Below, piece by piece: positions 53,015 to 61,531 of a stretch of DNA of 64,000 bases (position 1 is its first letter; each line of letters opens with the position of its first letter). The notes beneath the pieces are model-generated. The model did not search any database, had not been told where the DNA came from, and was given only the letters and a program-made list of their open reading frames with translations. The translations under genes and the position numbers were made by a program. Source of the stretch: Mucilaginibacter segetis (lineage in GTDB: Bacteria > Bacteroidota > Bacteroidia > Sphingobacteriales > Sphingobacteriaceae); NCBI RefSeq assembly GCF_016522075.1, contig NZ_JAEHFW010000003.1, positions 186,001-250,000 of the forward strand, in the 5' to 3' direction.

Positions 53015-54275
53015 CCAGCGCAGCTTTTTTTCGAATGTTGATTGGATAACCGTACTTATCTACCTTTCCCTGTGCATAATTGGGTGGTTCAATATACATG
53101 CCGCTGTTTTTGATGAGGATCATGCAAGTATTGTAGATCTTTCAACCGAATATGGTAAACAGTTTATGTTTATTATTATATCGTTAATGGTAGCAACGGT
53201 AATACTGTTGCTCGAGAGTCGTTTCCTGTCGGCCCTAGCTCCCGCATTTTATGGGGTAACCATTTTACTGCTTATTGTGGTACTTGTTGTGGGCCGTAAT
53301 GTAGGGGGTAATCAGGCATGGATATCGCTGGGCGGGGGGTTCAGGCTGCAGCCGTCTGAATTTGCTAAGTTTGCCACGTGTTTGTTACTCGCCCGTTATC
53401 TTAGCTCTACAAACGTTAAAATAACCGATCTGAAATCATTTTTGGTGGCAGGGGCCATTATATTATTGCCCATGATGCTGATCAAACTACAGCCGGATGA
53501 CGGATCGACCCTGGTTTTCTGTTCACTGATATTTGTACTTTACCGCGAGGGTCTTTCGCCATATTTTCTTATCATTATTGGTTTGTTAATAACCCTTTTT
53601 ATTTCGGCACTGGTATTTAACATTACTTATATAATTTTAGCTATGGTTGCGGTAACAGCCATTTTGCTGTTGCTCACACGCCGCAAAAGGGGATTCGCGT
53701 TAAAATTGGTGATCGCTTTTGCCGTATCGGTAGGTTTTGTATTTGCCGTAAAGCCATTATATACCCATGCTTTAAAACCACATCAAAGGGTACGTATTGA
53801 TGAAATGCTGGGCCTGAGGAGCGATCCGCGTGGTGCAGGGTATAACGTTAACCAATCAAAAATTGCTATAGGAAGCGGGCAAATGTGGGGGAAGGGTTAT
53901 TTGCAGGGGACACAAACCAAATATTCATTTGTACCGGCACAAAGCACTGACTTTATTTTTTGTACAATAGGCGAGGAGTGGGGTTTTGCAGGTTCAGTGG
54001 TTGTATTAGGGTTATTCCTGTTTTTACTTCTGCGGATAATAAGGATAGCAGAAAGACAGCGTGCACCGTTCTCGCGCATTTACGCCTATGGTGTAGCATC
54101 TATTTTGTTTTTCCACGTAGCTATTAACATAGCCATGACCATAGGACTTATGCCGGTAATAGGTATCCCATTGCCGTTTATAAGCTATGGGGGGTCATCC
54201 CTTATCAGTTTTACTACTTTGCTGTTTATCCTGCTTAAGCTCGACTCGAACCGTATGGGGGTTATTTACGCGTAA
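53007..54275 (+). CDS. rodA: Rod shape-determining protein RodA (SEDS glycosyltransferase)
   Basis: The peptidoglycan polymerase partner of PBP2. 422 residues with about ten helices. GNQAWISLGGGFRLQPSEFA, LQPDDGSTLVF, YNVNQSKIAIGSGQMWGKGY, FVPAQSTDFIFCTIGEEWGF and PLPFISYGGSSLI are the classic SEDS blocks. It overlaps the PBP2 gene by eight bases, and its 3' end overlaps the convergent gene by ten. Confidence 0.96.
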   Translation: MNNQRSFFSNVDWITVLIYLSLCIIGWFNIHAAVFDEDHASIVDLSTEYGKQFMFIIISLMVATVILLLESRFLSALAPAFYGVTILLLIVVLVVGRNVGGNQAWISLGGGFRLQPSEFAKFATCLLLARYLSSTNVKITDLKSFLVAGAIILLPMMLIKLQPDDGSTLVFCSLIFVLYREGLSPYFLIIIGLLITLFISALVFNITYIILAMVAVTAILLLLTRRKRGFALKLVIAFAVSVGFVFAVKPLYTHALKPHQRVRIDEMLGLRSDPRGAGYNVNQSKIAIGSGQMWGKGYLQGTQTKYSFVPAQSTDFIFCTIGEEWGFAGSVVVLGLFLFLLLRIIRIAERQRAPFSRIYAYGVASILFFHVAINIAMTIGLMPVIGIPLPFISYGGSSLISFTTLLFILLKLDSNRMGVIYA

Positions 54276-55357
54276 CGGCGTTTAAGTAGCGCGTAAAATT
54301 TATCGGCTGTGGCTTTTTTGCTTTCCCAATTATTTTTTTCTACATAATTGGTTTTCAGGAAACGGTCTGCTTCTTCAAAGCTGCCAAAGCGGTTAACAAT
54401 TTCAATAGCCTCGCTGTAAGCCAAAGAATAACCATTAAACAGGTCCTTCACAAAAAGCATTTTATCATTTAAATTTATCGCCTCTTTAATATTAGCTATA
54501 GGCGGCGCGCTTTGCTCAGGTTTTGTAACTTTCTGTTCACTTAATTGAGCTGATATCTTTTGATTCAGTGTTAACGGCGTTCCTTGTTTCACAGGTTCTG
54601 AAGAGGCTGGCGTAGTGCGGGTAACAGGTGTTTCCACTTTAGGGGGCTCCGGCACTTCATCCGATTCCGCTTCTTTTACAGCTTCGGGTTCTCTTGCAAG
54701 TTCAGGGGTTTTTACAGGTGCCGCATACACGTCATCATCATCATCCAGTTCTTTCAAAAGCTCCTCATCCTGTATCGGTTCATCGTCATCATCATCCCAG
54801 GTATCTGCCTCGTCCAAAACTAACTCATGCCTTATGGTATCGGGTTGTTCCCTAATATAGCCGTAACCATCATCCTGCCGGTCTTCTCCTGATATATCTA
54901 TACCACGGCGTGTGTTATCATCGTTCGTATTATCAATTCTCTTATCAGCAAGCTGCTCCTGCAGTGTGAGCCGCTCTTCGGCCGGGGGCTGCGGCTCTGT
55001 TTCAAATTTTACATGTTCTTTATCTTGTGGCTCCGGTGTTTTAAAGGGCGCACGGCTTTCAACAGGTTTGGCCTGCTGTACTAATGGTTCAAAATATTTA
55101 GGTTCAGTTTCCGCCGGTTTTTCCGCTTCTATTGGTTTTTCTTCGGTATGTTTCGGCAAAGCCAGCGGCGTTTCGCTTTTTTGCAAATTTAATTTTCTTA
55201 AAATTTCAGCGTGATCTTTTAAAAAATGTGTGTTGGCAACAAATAATTCCAGTTCCAGATCGTTAAGGTTTTCAACTGTAGATTGCAGATACTCATATTG
55301 TTCGTTAAGTTCTTGTATTATTCCGCCTATCTTTTTAAATACTTCCGGCTGCTTCAT
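54266..55357 (-). CDS. Acidic, proline-rich protein of unknown function
   Basis: 363 residues in three parts: an N-terminal helical region (KIGGIIQELNEQYEYLQSTV, ELELFVANTHFLKDHAEIL), a long low-complexity middle rich in Glu, Asp, Pro and Thr (including DTWDDDDDEPIQDEELL), and a conserved-looking C-terminal helical domain (INLNDKMLFVKDLFNGYSLA, IVNRFGSFEEADRFLKTNY). No signal or membrane helix. I do not know its function. The ten-base tail-to-tail overlap with rodA and the divergence from tdk mark its position. Confidence 0.7.
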   Translation of the reverse strand: MKQPEVFKKIGGIIQELNEQYEYLQSTVENLNDLELELFVANTHFLKDHAEILRKLNLQKSETPLALPKHTEEKPIEAEKPAETEPKYFEPLVQQAKPVESRAPFKTPEPQDKEHVKFETEPQPPAEERLTLQEQLADKRIDNTNDDNTRRGIDISGEDRQDDGYGYIREQPDTIRHELVLDEADTWDDDDDEPIQDEELLKELDDDDDVYAAPVKTPELAREPEAVKEAESDEVPEPPKVETPVTRTTPASSEPVKQGTPLTLNQKISAQLSEQKVTKPEQSAPPIANIKEAINLNDKMLFVKDLFNGYSLAYSEAIEIVNRFGSFEEADRFLKTNYVEKNNWESKKATADKFYALLKRRYA

Positions 55358-55436
55358 GGCTTATAGATGTTAGAAAAATTGCTTATCAAAAATAGCATAA
55401 AATTCTGATATTAGCCGTTCACAAAAGTTTGAGATA

Positions 55437-56006
55437 TTGTATAACGAGGAAGTTTTTAAAAGAAAAAGTGAGATTGGCGGAAGTATTGAGGTGATTTGCG
55501 GATCGATGTTTTCGGGTAAGACCGAAGAACTGATACGCCGGATAAACCGTGCGCGTATAGCCAAATTACATGTAGAGATATTTAGTCCCGTGGCCGATAC
55601 ACGTTATGATAAAAGCGCCCTGGTATCGCATAATCTTAATTCTATCCCCTCTAAAGCTGTTGATAACGCCGCATCTATACTGCCCCTGGCTGATGATATA
55701 CAGGTTGTAGGTATTGACGAGGCTCAGTTTTTTGATGATGAATTACCGGCAGTTTGTACCGCTCTTGCCAATAATGGCGTGCGTGTTATAGTAGCCGGGC
55801 TTGATATGGACTTTAAAGGTCGTCCGTTTGGCTCTATGCCACAGATTATGTCTATAGCCGAGTCGGTTACCAAGTTACATGCCGTATGTGTTAAATGCGG
55901 AAGTGCAGCCATGTACTCCTACCGTTTAGTACCCGATGAAAGTAAAATATTACTGGGCGAAAAGGAAAGCTACGAGCCGCGCTGCAGAAACTGTTTTAAA
56001 AGCTGA
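55437..56006 (+). CDS. tdk: Thymidine kinase
   Basis: Salvages thymidine. 189 residues. It starts at TTG (55437); there is no in-frame ATG between the upstream stop and the P loop, and the residues after the TTG fit the family. [15 protein letters not shown] (P loop), GIDEAQFF (catalytic Glu region), [12 protein letters not shown] and the zinc site CVKCGS ... CRNC are intact. It is divergent from the acidic protein gene. Confidence 0.94.
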   Translation: MYNEEVFKRKSEIGGSIEVICGSMFSGKTEELIRRINRARIAKLHVEIFSPVADTRYDKSALVSHNLNSIPSKAVDNAASILPLADDIQVVGIDEAQFFDDELPAVCTALANNGVRVIVAGLDMDFKGRPFGSMPQIMSIAESVTKLHAVCVKCGSAAMYSYRLVPDESKILLGEKESYEPRCRNCFKS

Positions 56007-56078
56007 ATAATAACAGTAATTTTACAAAAGGTGTTAAACAATCATCAGTTATTAGTAGTTAACTGATAAAATAATATC

Positions 56079-56369
56079 ATGAGTGTTTGCCTGCTTGCCT
56101 CCCTCTGCTGTAAAAAGGATGCGGAAGGAGCGTTTGATACCGAATTGAAAAAACTGGTGGAAGCCTCTGTAAAGGAACCGGGGTGTGTGGCGTACGAGCT
56201 TTACCAGTATAAGGATGATCCTGTAAACTATGTGATAAAAGAGGAGTGGAACAATGAGGACTCCCTTAGTGCTCATATGGAAACCCCGCATTATAAATAT
56301 TTTGTGCATATATCGCCGGTGTTATTAGATAAACCTGCAAAGGTTAAAATACTCACCAGATTGGTATAA
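56079..56369 (+). CDS. Antibiotic biosynthesis monooxygenase (ABM)-domain protein
   Basis: 96 residues. ELKKLVEASVKEPGCVAYEL, YVIKEEWNNEDSLSAHMETP and the following HYKYFV match putative quinol monooxygenases such as YgiN. The N terminus (MSVCLLASLCCKKDAEGAF) has three cysteines where relatives usually have one or none. These proteins are dimeric, cofactor-free oxygenases or oxidative-stress proteins; the true substrate is unknown. Confidence 0.82.
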   Translation: MSVCLLASLCCKKDAEGAFDTELKKLVEASVKEPGCVAYELYQYKDDPVNYVIKEEWNNEDSLSAHMETPHYKYFVHISPVLLDKPAKVKILTRLV

Positions 56370-56486
56370 GGTTAAAATTTTAACAGTCATCAGTTAAACA
56401 ATTATTTAGCATTGGCTGTTATATTATTATAGTCATTCCGTCAGCATATTTATGTATGCGGATGGTAATTATCAGGGTATGATGTT

Positions 56487-56855
56487 ATGGGCAAAAAAAT
56501 TTTAGTTATTGAAGATGATAAGGATATCCGGGACACCATGACCTATGCCCTGGAGCAGGAGGGATATGAAGTAATATCTTCTGAAAATTCCAGGATATTA
56601 AAGGCGCTTGATAAGCACAATCCGGATCTGATATTGCTTGATAACTGGCTGACAGACTGGGCCAGCGATGCCAGCGGGCAGCAATTGAGCCGCGAACTTA
56701 AATCAAATGCAGAAACAAAACATATTCCCATTATTATTATTTCGGCAGTAAGCAATGTTAAAGAAATAGCCGAGGCAGGTCTTGCGGATGCATACCTTAA
56801 AAAGCCGTTTGATCTTTCGGATCTTGTGGCTATTGTAAAAAGGCATATCAAATAA
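56487..56855 (+). CDS. Stand-alone receiver (CheY-like) response regulator
   Basis: 122 residues and no output domain. Acidic pair E9-D10-D11, phospho-acceptor D52 (LILLDNWL), Ser in IIISAV and Lys in LKKPFD are in place. Its cognate kinase is unknown, but three signalling genes follow within 8 kb. It may act in a phosphorelay. Confidence 0.9.
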   Translation: MGKKILVIEDDKDIRDTMTYALEQEGYEVISSENSRILKALDKHNPDLILLDNWLTDWASDASGQQLSRELKSNAETKHIPIIIISAVSNVKEIAEAGLADAYLKKPFDLSDLVAIVKRHIK

Positions 56856-56877
56856 TTATTCTGAATACCCTTTTCTG

Positions 56878-56885
56878 TAAATTTG
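56878..56885 (+). promoter_or_regulatory. -7 promoter box of the small His/Cys/Met protein gene (TAAATTTG)
   Basis: An exact TAnnTTTG match 14 bases before the ATG at 56900. Confidence 0.4.
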
Positions 56886-56899
56886 GCACAGGTAAATAA

Positions 56900-57283
56900 A
56901 TGAAGAAACTCGGAGCTTTAAGCATGGCAGCATTTTACCTTGTACTTAGTACAGGTATGTTTGTGTGCCTTGTTCATTGCGCAGCCTGGGGATTTTCTAA
57001 ACAACCGGCAATGCATATGGCACATGCTATGGGCATGCATGCTGGAAAGCAAACCAAACCCGACTGCTGCAAAACTCATGGCAGTTTCCAGATCAAACAA
57101 AATATAAAAACGGGTTTCCAGTTCGATGCTTTAAATATAGTTGCCGACCTGCCCGTTATAATCCCCTCTTTTTTAGACAGACATGTAATACGCTTATCAT
57201 ATTCGGTTCTTAAAAGCGATAAAGCACCTCCGGGCAAAGCCGGTAAGCTCATTGCCCTTCAGTCGCATTCGTTATTGATATAA
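56900..57283 (+). CDS. Small membrane/exported His-, Met- and Cys-containing protein, probable copper-related
   Basis: 127 residues. A signal or membrane segment (ALSMAAFYLVLSTGMFVCLV) is followed by HC, a His/Met-rich run (AMHMAHAMGMHAGKQT), DCCK and, near the C terminus, a proline pair (KAPPGK). The pattern HC...CC...PP resembles the HYC_CC_PP proteins found beside copper genes in Bacteroidota (moderate confidence). The multicopper oxidase gene follows on the same strand 111 bases downstream. Binding copper is inference. Confidence 0.55.
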   Translation: MKKLGALSMAAFYLVLSTGMFVCLVHCAAWGFSKQPAMHMAHAMGMHAGKQTKPDCCKTHGSFQIKQNIKTGFQFDALNIVADLPVIIPSFLDRHVIRLSYSVLKSDKAPPGKAGKLIALQSHSLLI

Positions 57284-57394
57284 ATTTTAGTAGTAAGGTT
57301 GTCAATTAAGGCAACAACATTTATTATGCTATCCGCATGCTTTTGGCTTGTGTATAGCTATTTGTATACGCTAACTATTTATATCTCTCCCTCA

Positions 57395-59755
57395 ATGAAA
57401 AAGATACTCTCCATTGTAATTTTAACATGCGCTTTTGCGGGTTTGCGCGCGCAAAACGGCGTTATTAAAAGCAGCACCTCTACCTTAAACGATCATGAAA
57501 TAAAGCCCGGCAAACGGGTGGTATATGACCTGTACATTACCGATACAACAGTAAATTATGCGGGGAAGCCTGCGCATGCTATGGCTATAAACGGCCAAAT
57601 TCCCGGACCGGTATTACGCTTTACCGAAGGCGATACCGCTTACATTACCGTACATAACCGCATGAAGGTTGATGCTTCCTTACACTGGCACGGTATAATA
57701 ATCCCTAATAAATATGATGGGGTGCCATATTTAACTACCGCGCCTATAAAAGCCAATACCGACCATGTTTTTATATTTCCGCTACGGCAAACGGGTACTT
57801 ACTGGTATCACAGCCATTCGGGTTTAGAAGAACAATCCGGGCTTTATGGCCCTATCGTTATTCAGCCGCAAACTAAAGCAACGGATTACCCGGAGCAGGT
57901 GATGCTTTTTTCTGATTGGACAAATACTAAACCGCATGAGGTACTGCGCATGCTTAAACGCGAAACCGACTGGTTCGCTATACAAAAAGGCTCGGTGCAA
58001 AGTTATGGCGAGGCGGCATCCAAAGGTTACTTTTCGGATAAGCTGAAACAGGAATGGATGCGTATGCCCGCTATGGATATTTCTGATGTAAAATACGACC
58101 GCTTTTTGGTGAACGGTACAACGGGTGTCGATCTGTCTAAATTTAAACCCGGGCAAACTGTTAAGCTGAGGCTGATAGACGGCTCATCATCCACCTATTT
58201 TTGGATGCAGTTTGCCGGCGGGAAAATGACCGTGGTGGCGGCCGACGGACTGGCGGTGAAACCTGTGGTAGTTGATAAACTACTTATCGGCATTGCCGAA
58301 ACCTATGATGTGCTTATCACTATTCCTGAAACCGGCCGCTACGAATTCAGGGCTACCGCACAGGATGTATCGGGGAAGGTGTCGGCGTATGTTGGATCCG
58401 GGCAAACCTTTAATGCGTCTGATATTCCGAAAGTGCCCTATTTTAAAATGATGCATACCATGAACAAACAAATGAGCATGATGAGCGGGATGATGATGGG
58501 TGCCGTATCATCCGATAAGGTAAAGAACGACGGATTGCAATTAGGGGCACCCTCAAAAATGGAAGGTATGGATATGGGTGGAATGAATATGGGCGATATG
58601 AAAATGAAAGCGGATACCTCTGCCATGAAACATGATATGCATAAAATGGATAACATGAAAATGGATATTGCCAAAGATGATATGGATGGCATGGACATGC
58701 AGGATATGAAAATGCCGGATGACGGTAAGGGGGTAAAAATAGGGCATGGCGGCTCCATGATGCTGAGCATGGGTGGCGAAGGTAAAATACTTACTTATGA
58801 TATGCTGAAGGCAAACAAGGCTACCGTTATTGATGATACCCATCCGGTGCGTACCTACCAGCTTTACCTTACCGGTAATATGCTGCGGTACGTTTGGTCT
58901 ATAAATAATCAGGTACTGTCCGAAGCGGACCGTTTACTGGTGAAAAAAGGTGACAGGGTTAGGTTTGTTATACACAATACCACTATGATGGAACATCCTA
59001 TGCACCTTCACGGTCATTTTTTCAGGGTGTTGAATGCACAGGGCGATTATTCGCCATTAAAACATACCGTTAGCGTGGAGCCCATGAAAACGCAGGTGAT
59101 AGAATTTGAAGCCGATGCCGCGCATGATTGGTTTTTCCATTGCCATGTGCTTTACCACATGATGGGCGGTATGGCACGCGTAGTACGTTACGCTGATACG
59201 CCAAGTAATGAGGAGGTAGCGCAATATCAGCCGTCAAATCCTTTGATAAACGATGACCGGCATTGGTTTTTATGGGGCGAGGCTGCTTTGCAGTCGCAGG
59301 TAATAACCGGCGATTGGTTCTATTCCAACACCCGCTACGAGTCCAATATCGATTTCCGCGTAAGCTATGACGGACGGTATGAGTTTGAGCCACGTTTTCA
59401 ACGCTATCTGGATCATCGCCAATATTTAGCGGCCTATGTGGGTGGCGATTTTAGTGACGATGTAAAAGGGAATCCTACAGGTAAGGATGGTGAACAGATA
59501 GGGGTTGTAGGGCTGCGTTATTTACTGCCATTGTTTTTACAGACCGATCTGCGGATAAGCCATAAAGGCCGGGTGCGCTTTATGATAGGTCGGCAGGATA
59601 TCCCGGTCACCTCAAGGGTAAGACTGGGGCTTTCCTACAATACCGACAACGAATATCAGTTCGGTACATCTTACATACTGGCTAAAAACTTTGCGCTGTC
59701 TGCCAGTTATGATAACCAGTATGGTTTTGGCGGAGGGCTTTCTTTAATTTATTAA
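57395..59755 (+). CDS. Multicopper oxidase fused to a CopB-like outer-membrane barrel
   Basis: 786 residues from the ATG at 57395 (signal peptide ending LRAQN). Three cupredoxin domains carry the copper ligands: LHWHG near residue 96, YWYHSHSG near residue 133, HPMHLHGHFF near residue 533 and HCHVLYHMMGGM near residue 582. A linker at residues ~353-460 holds 28 Met with many Asp and His, like the Met-rich repeats of CopA/PcoA. After the last ligand, ~180 residues (WFYSNTRYESNIDFRVSYDG ... YGFGGGLSLIY) look like a CopB/PcoB-type barrel with an aromatic end. Likely copper tolerance by Cu(I) oxidation. The fusion would tether the oxidase to the outer membrane. Confidence 0.88.
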   Translation: MKKILSIVILTCAFAGLRAQNGVIKSSTSTLNDHEIKPGKRVVYDLYITDTTVNYAGKPAHAMAINGQIPGPVLRFTEGDTAYITVHNRMKVDASLHWHGIIIPNKYDGVPYLTTAPIKANTDHVFIFPLRQTGTYWYHSHSGLEEQSGLYGPIVIQPQTKATDYPEQVMLFSDWTNTKPHEVLRMLKRETDWFAIQKGSVQSYGEAASKGYFSDKLKQEWMRMPAMDISDVKYDRFLVNGTTGVDLSKFKPGQTVKLRLIDGSSSTYFWMQFAGGKMTVVAADGLAVKPVVVDKLLIGIAETYDVLITIPETGRYEFRATAQDVSGKVSAYVGSGQTFNASDIPKVPYFKMMHTMNKQMSMMSGMMMGAVSSDKVKNDGLQLGAPSKMEGMDMGGMNMGDMKMKADTSAMKHDMHKMDNMKMDIAKDDMDGMDMQDMKMPDDGKGVKIGHGGSMMLSMGGEGKILTYDMLKANKATVIDDTHPVRTYQLYLTGNMLRYVWSINNQVLSEADRLLVKKGDRVRFVIHNTTMMEHPMHLHGHFFRVLNAQGDYSPLKHTVSVEPMKTQVIEFEADAAHDWFFHCHVLYHMMGGMARVVRYADTPSNEEVAQYQPSNPLINDDRHWFLWGEAALQSQVITGDWFYSNTRYESNIDFRVSYDGRYEFEPRFQRYLDHRQYLAAYVGGDFSDDVKGNPTGKDGEQIGVVGLRYLLPLFLQTDLRISHKGRVRFMIGRQDIPVTSRVRLGLSYNTDNEYQFGTSYILAKNFALSASYDNQYGFGGGLSLIY

Positions 59756-59773
59756 TTCCCGGTTTAAAAAAGT

Positions 59774-59806
59774 AAAAAGCCTGTACTATTATAGTTCAGG
59801 CTTTTT
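59774..59806. terminator. Bidirectional terminator between the oxidase and flavoprotein genes
   Basis: AAAAAGCCTG (59774-59783) pairs with CAGGCTTTTT (59797-59806), with a further ACTA/TAGT stem inside. A and T runs serve both convergent genes. Confidence 0.85.
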
Positions 59807-59843
59807 AAATTAAGTGTTATTTGATTTATTAGCTAATGCTATG

Positions 59844-61502
59844 CTAAACCTCGTTCAGGTATTTATGTACAAAGCTAATGGCCATTGAACCCTCGCCCAC
59901 TGCTGATGCTACCCTGTTCATGGCGCCTGCGCGTACATCACCCGCTGCAAAAATACCGGGGCAACTGGTTTCCAGTAAATACGGATCGCGATTGGTTTTC
60001 CATATCCTGGTAAAATCCTCGCAGGTATTTAAATCCCTGCCGGTTTCTACAAAACCTTTATTGTTTTTAATAATTTCTTTCCCCAGCCATTCGGTATAGG
60101 GTTTGGCGCCTATAAAAATATACAGGGCATCGGCGTTAACAATACGTGTTTCTCCGCTTTTCAGATCCATGATCTTTAATTGCTCCAGTGAGGTTTCGCC
60201 AGTGGCTTCGGTTATTTCGCTGCATGGCATAAGGGTTATATTGCTGACACCGCCTATCTGGTCAATAAGGTAGGACGACATGGTTTCCGCAAGATTAGGC
60301 TTCCTAATCAATATAAAAATCTCCTTAGCGAATTTGGAAAGGTACATAGCTGCCTGCCCTGCGGAGTTACCCCCGCCTACAATATAAACCGTACGGTCTT
60401 TACAGGAGGCGGCTTCCGTCATTGCGGCTCCGTAATAAATACCTGCGCCCGTAAATTTCTCAACGCCGGGAATAGTAAGCTGCCGGTAATCAACCCCCGT
60501 AGTAATTACTATAGCCCGGGTAACTATCTCGGTATCATTATCCAATACCACTATTTTATAGCTGTCTTTAAGCTTGATCTGCTTTACCGATTGCGGTGAT
60601 AGAAATTCGGTGCCAAACCGGGTGGACTGGGTAATAGCGCGCCGCGTAAGATCCGCACCGCTCAACCCGGCCGGGAACCCAAGGTAGTTCTCTATCCTTG
60701 AACTGGTTCCTGCCTGCCCTCCGGGGGCCTTTCTTTCTATCAGCAGGGTTTTTAATCCTTCGGATGAGCCGTATACCGAAGCGGCAAGGCCAGCCGGGCC
60801 TGCGCCTATAATAACCACGTCGTACAGTTCGTTTTTTACCGATGGGTTAAGGCCTATCCTTCCGGCAATATCAATAACTGCCGGGGTTTTAAGCAGGGTT
60901 CCGTCGTCGAAGATAATAACCGGCAGATCCTTTACTTCCACGTTATTTAGCTGAATCACTTTTTTGGCTTCATCGGTATTGGCATCCATCCATAAATAGG
61001 GCACCAGGTTACCCGACAAGAATTCCTTAATGTAATGCGATTTTGGAGAAAACTGATACCCAATTACTTTTATCCCCTTAAAATCCGGCCGGTAGTTACC
61101 CTGCCAGTCTTCCAGCAGATCGGTAATAACCGGGAATAGTTTTTCTTCGGGCGGGTCCCAGGGTTTGGTTAAATAATAATCCAGCTTAACATCATTAATG
61201 GCCTTTATAGCAGCATCGGTATCGGCGTAAGCGGTAAGTAATACGCGCTTGGCATTCGGGAAATACTGAGTGGTTTTACACAGAAAATCTACGCCTTCCA
61301 TTTCGGGCATACGCTGGTCCGATATAAATAGCGCCACCGTTTCGCCTTTATTTTTTAATTCTAACAAACTGCTTAAAGCTTCCTGTACAGATGAGGTGCT
61401 TAATACACGGTAATGCTGCCGGTAATGTGTTTTCAGGTCCCGACTTATCGCCCTAAGTACCTGCAGGTCATCATCAATGGCAAATATGATAGGTAGATTC
61501 AT
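59844..61502 (-). CDS. Receiver / thioredoxin-like / thioredoxin-reductase-like flavoprotein fusion
   Basis: 552 residues in three domains. Residues 1-125 are a receiver (AIDDD at 8-12, phospho-acceptor D62 in ISDQRMP, KPWDPP). Residues ~140-220 have a glutaredoxin-like fold (VIGYQFSPKSHYIKEFL, VKDLPVIIF), where the usual CPYC is SPKS. Residues ~228-552 are an FAD/NAD(P) reductase (IIGAGPAGLAASVYG, GGQAGTSSRIENYLGFPAG, YIVGGGNSAGQAAMYLS, IFAAGDVR), but the active CxxC is missing. It is 29 bases from the kinase gene, so the two form an operon. Likely a signalling flavoprotein rather than a disulfide reductase (inference). Confidence 0.85.
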   Translation of the reverse strand: MNLPIIFAIDDDLQVLRAISRDLKTHYRQHYRVLSTSSVQEALSSLLELKNKGETVALFISDQRMPEMEGVDFLCKTTQYFPNAKRVLLTAYADTDAAIKAINDVKLDYYLTKPWDPPEEKLFPVITDLLEDWQGNYRPDFKGIKVIGYQFSPKSHYIKEFLSGNLVPYLWMDANTDEAKKVIQLNNVEVKDLPVIIFDDGTLLKTPAVIDIAGRIGLNPSVKNELYDVVIIGAGPAGLAASVYGSSEGLKTLLIERKAPGGQAGTSSRIENYLGFPAGLSGADLTRRAITQSTRFGTEFLSPQSVKQIKLKDSYKIVVLDNDTEIVTRAIVITTGVDYRQLTIPGVEKFTGAGIYYGAAMTEAASCKDRTVYIVGGGNSAGQAAMYLSKFAKEIFILIRKPNLAETMSSYLIDQIGGVSNITLMPCSEITEATGETSLEQLKIMDLKSGETRIVNADALYIFIGAKPYTEWLGKEIIKNNKGFVETGRDLNTCEDFTRIWKTNRDPYLLETSCPGIFAAGDVRAGAMNRVASAVGEGSMAISFVHKYLNEV

Positions 61503-61531
61503 TATCTTTTTGTAAATGATAAATTTGTATA

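Noticed and set aside
57299-57394. An N-terminal extension of the multicopper oxidase
   Set aside because: It would bury the signal peptide that starts at the ATG at 57395.
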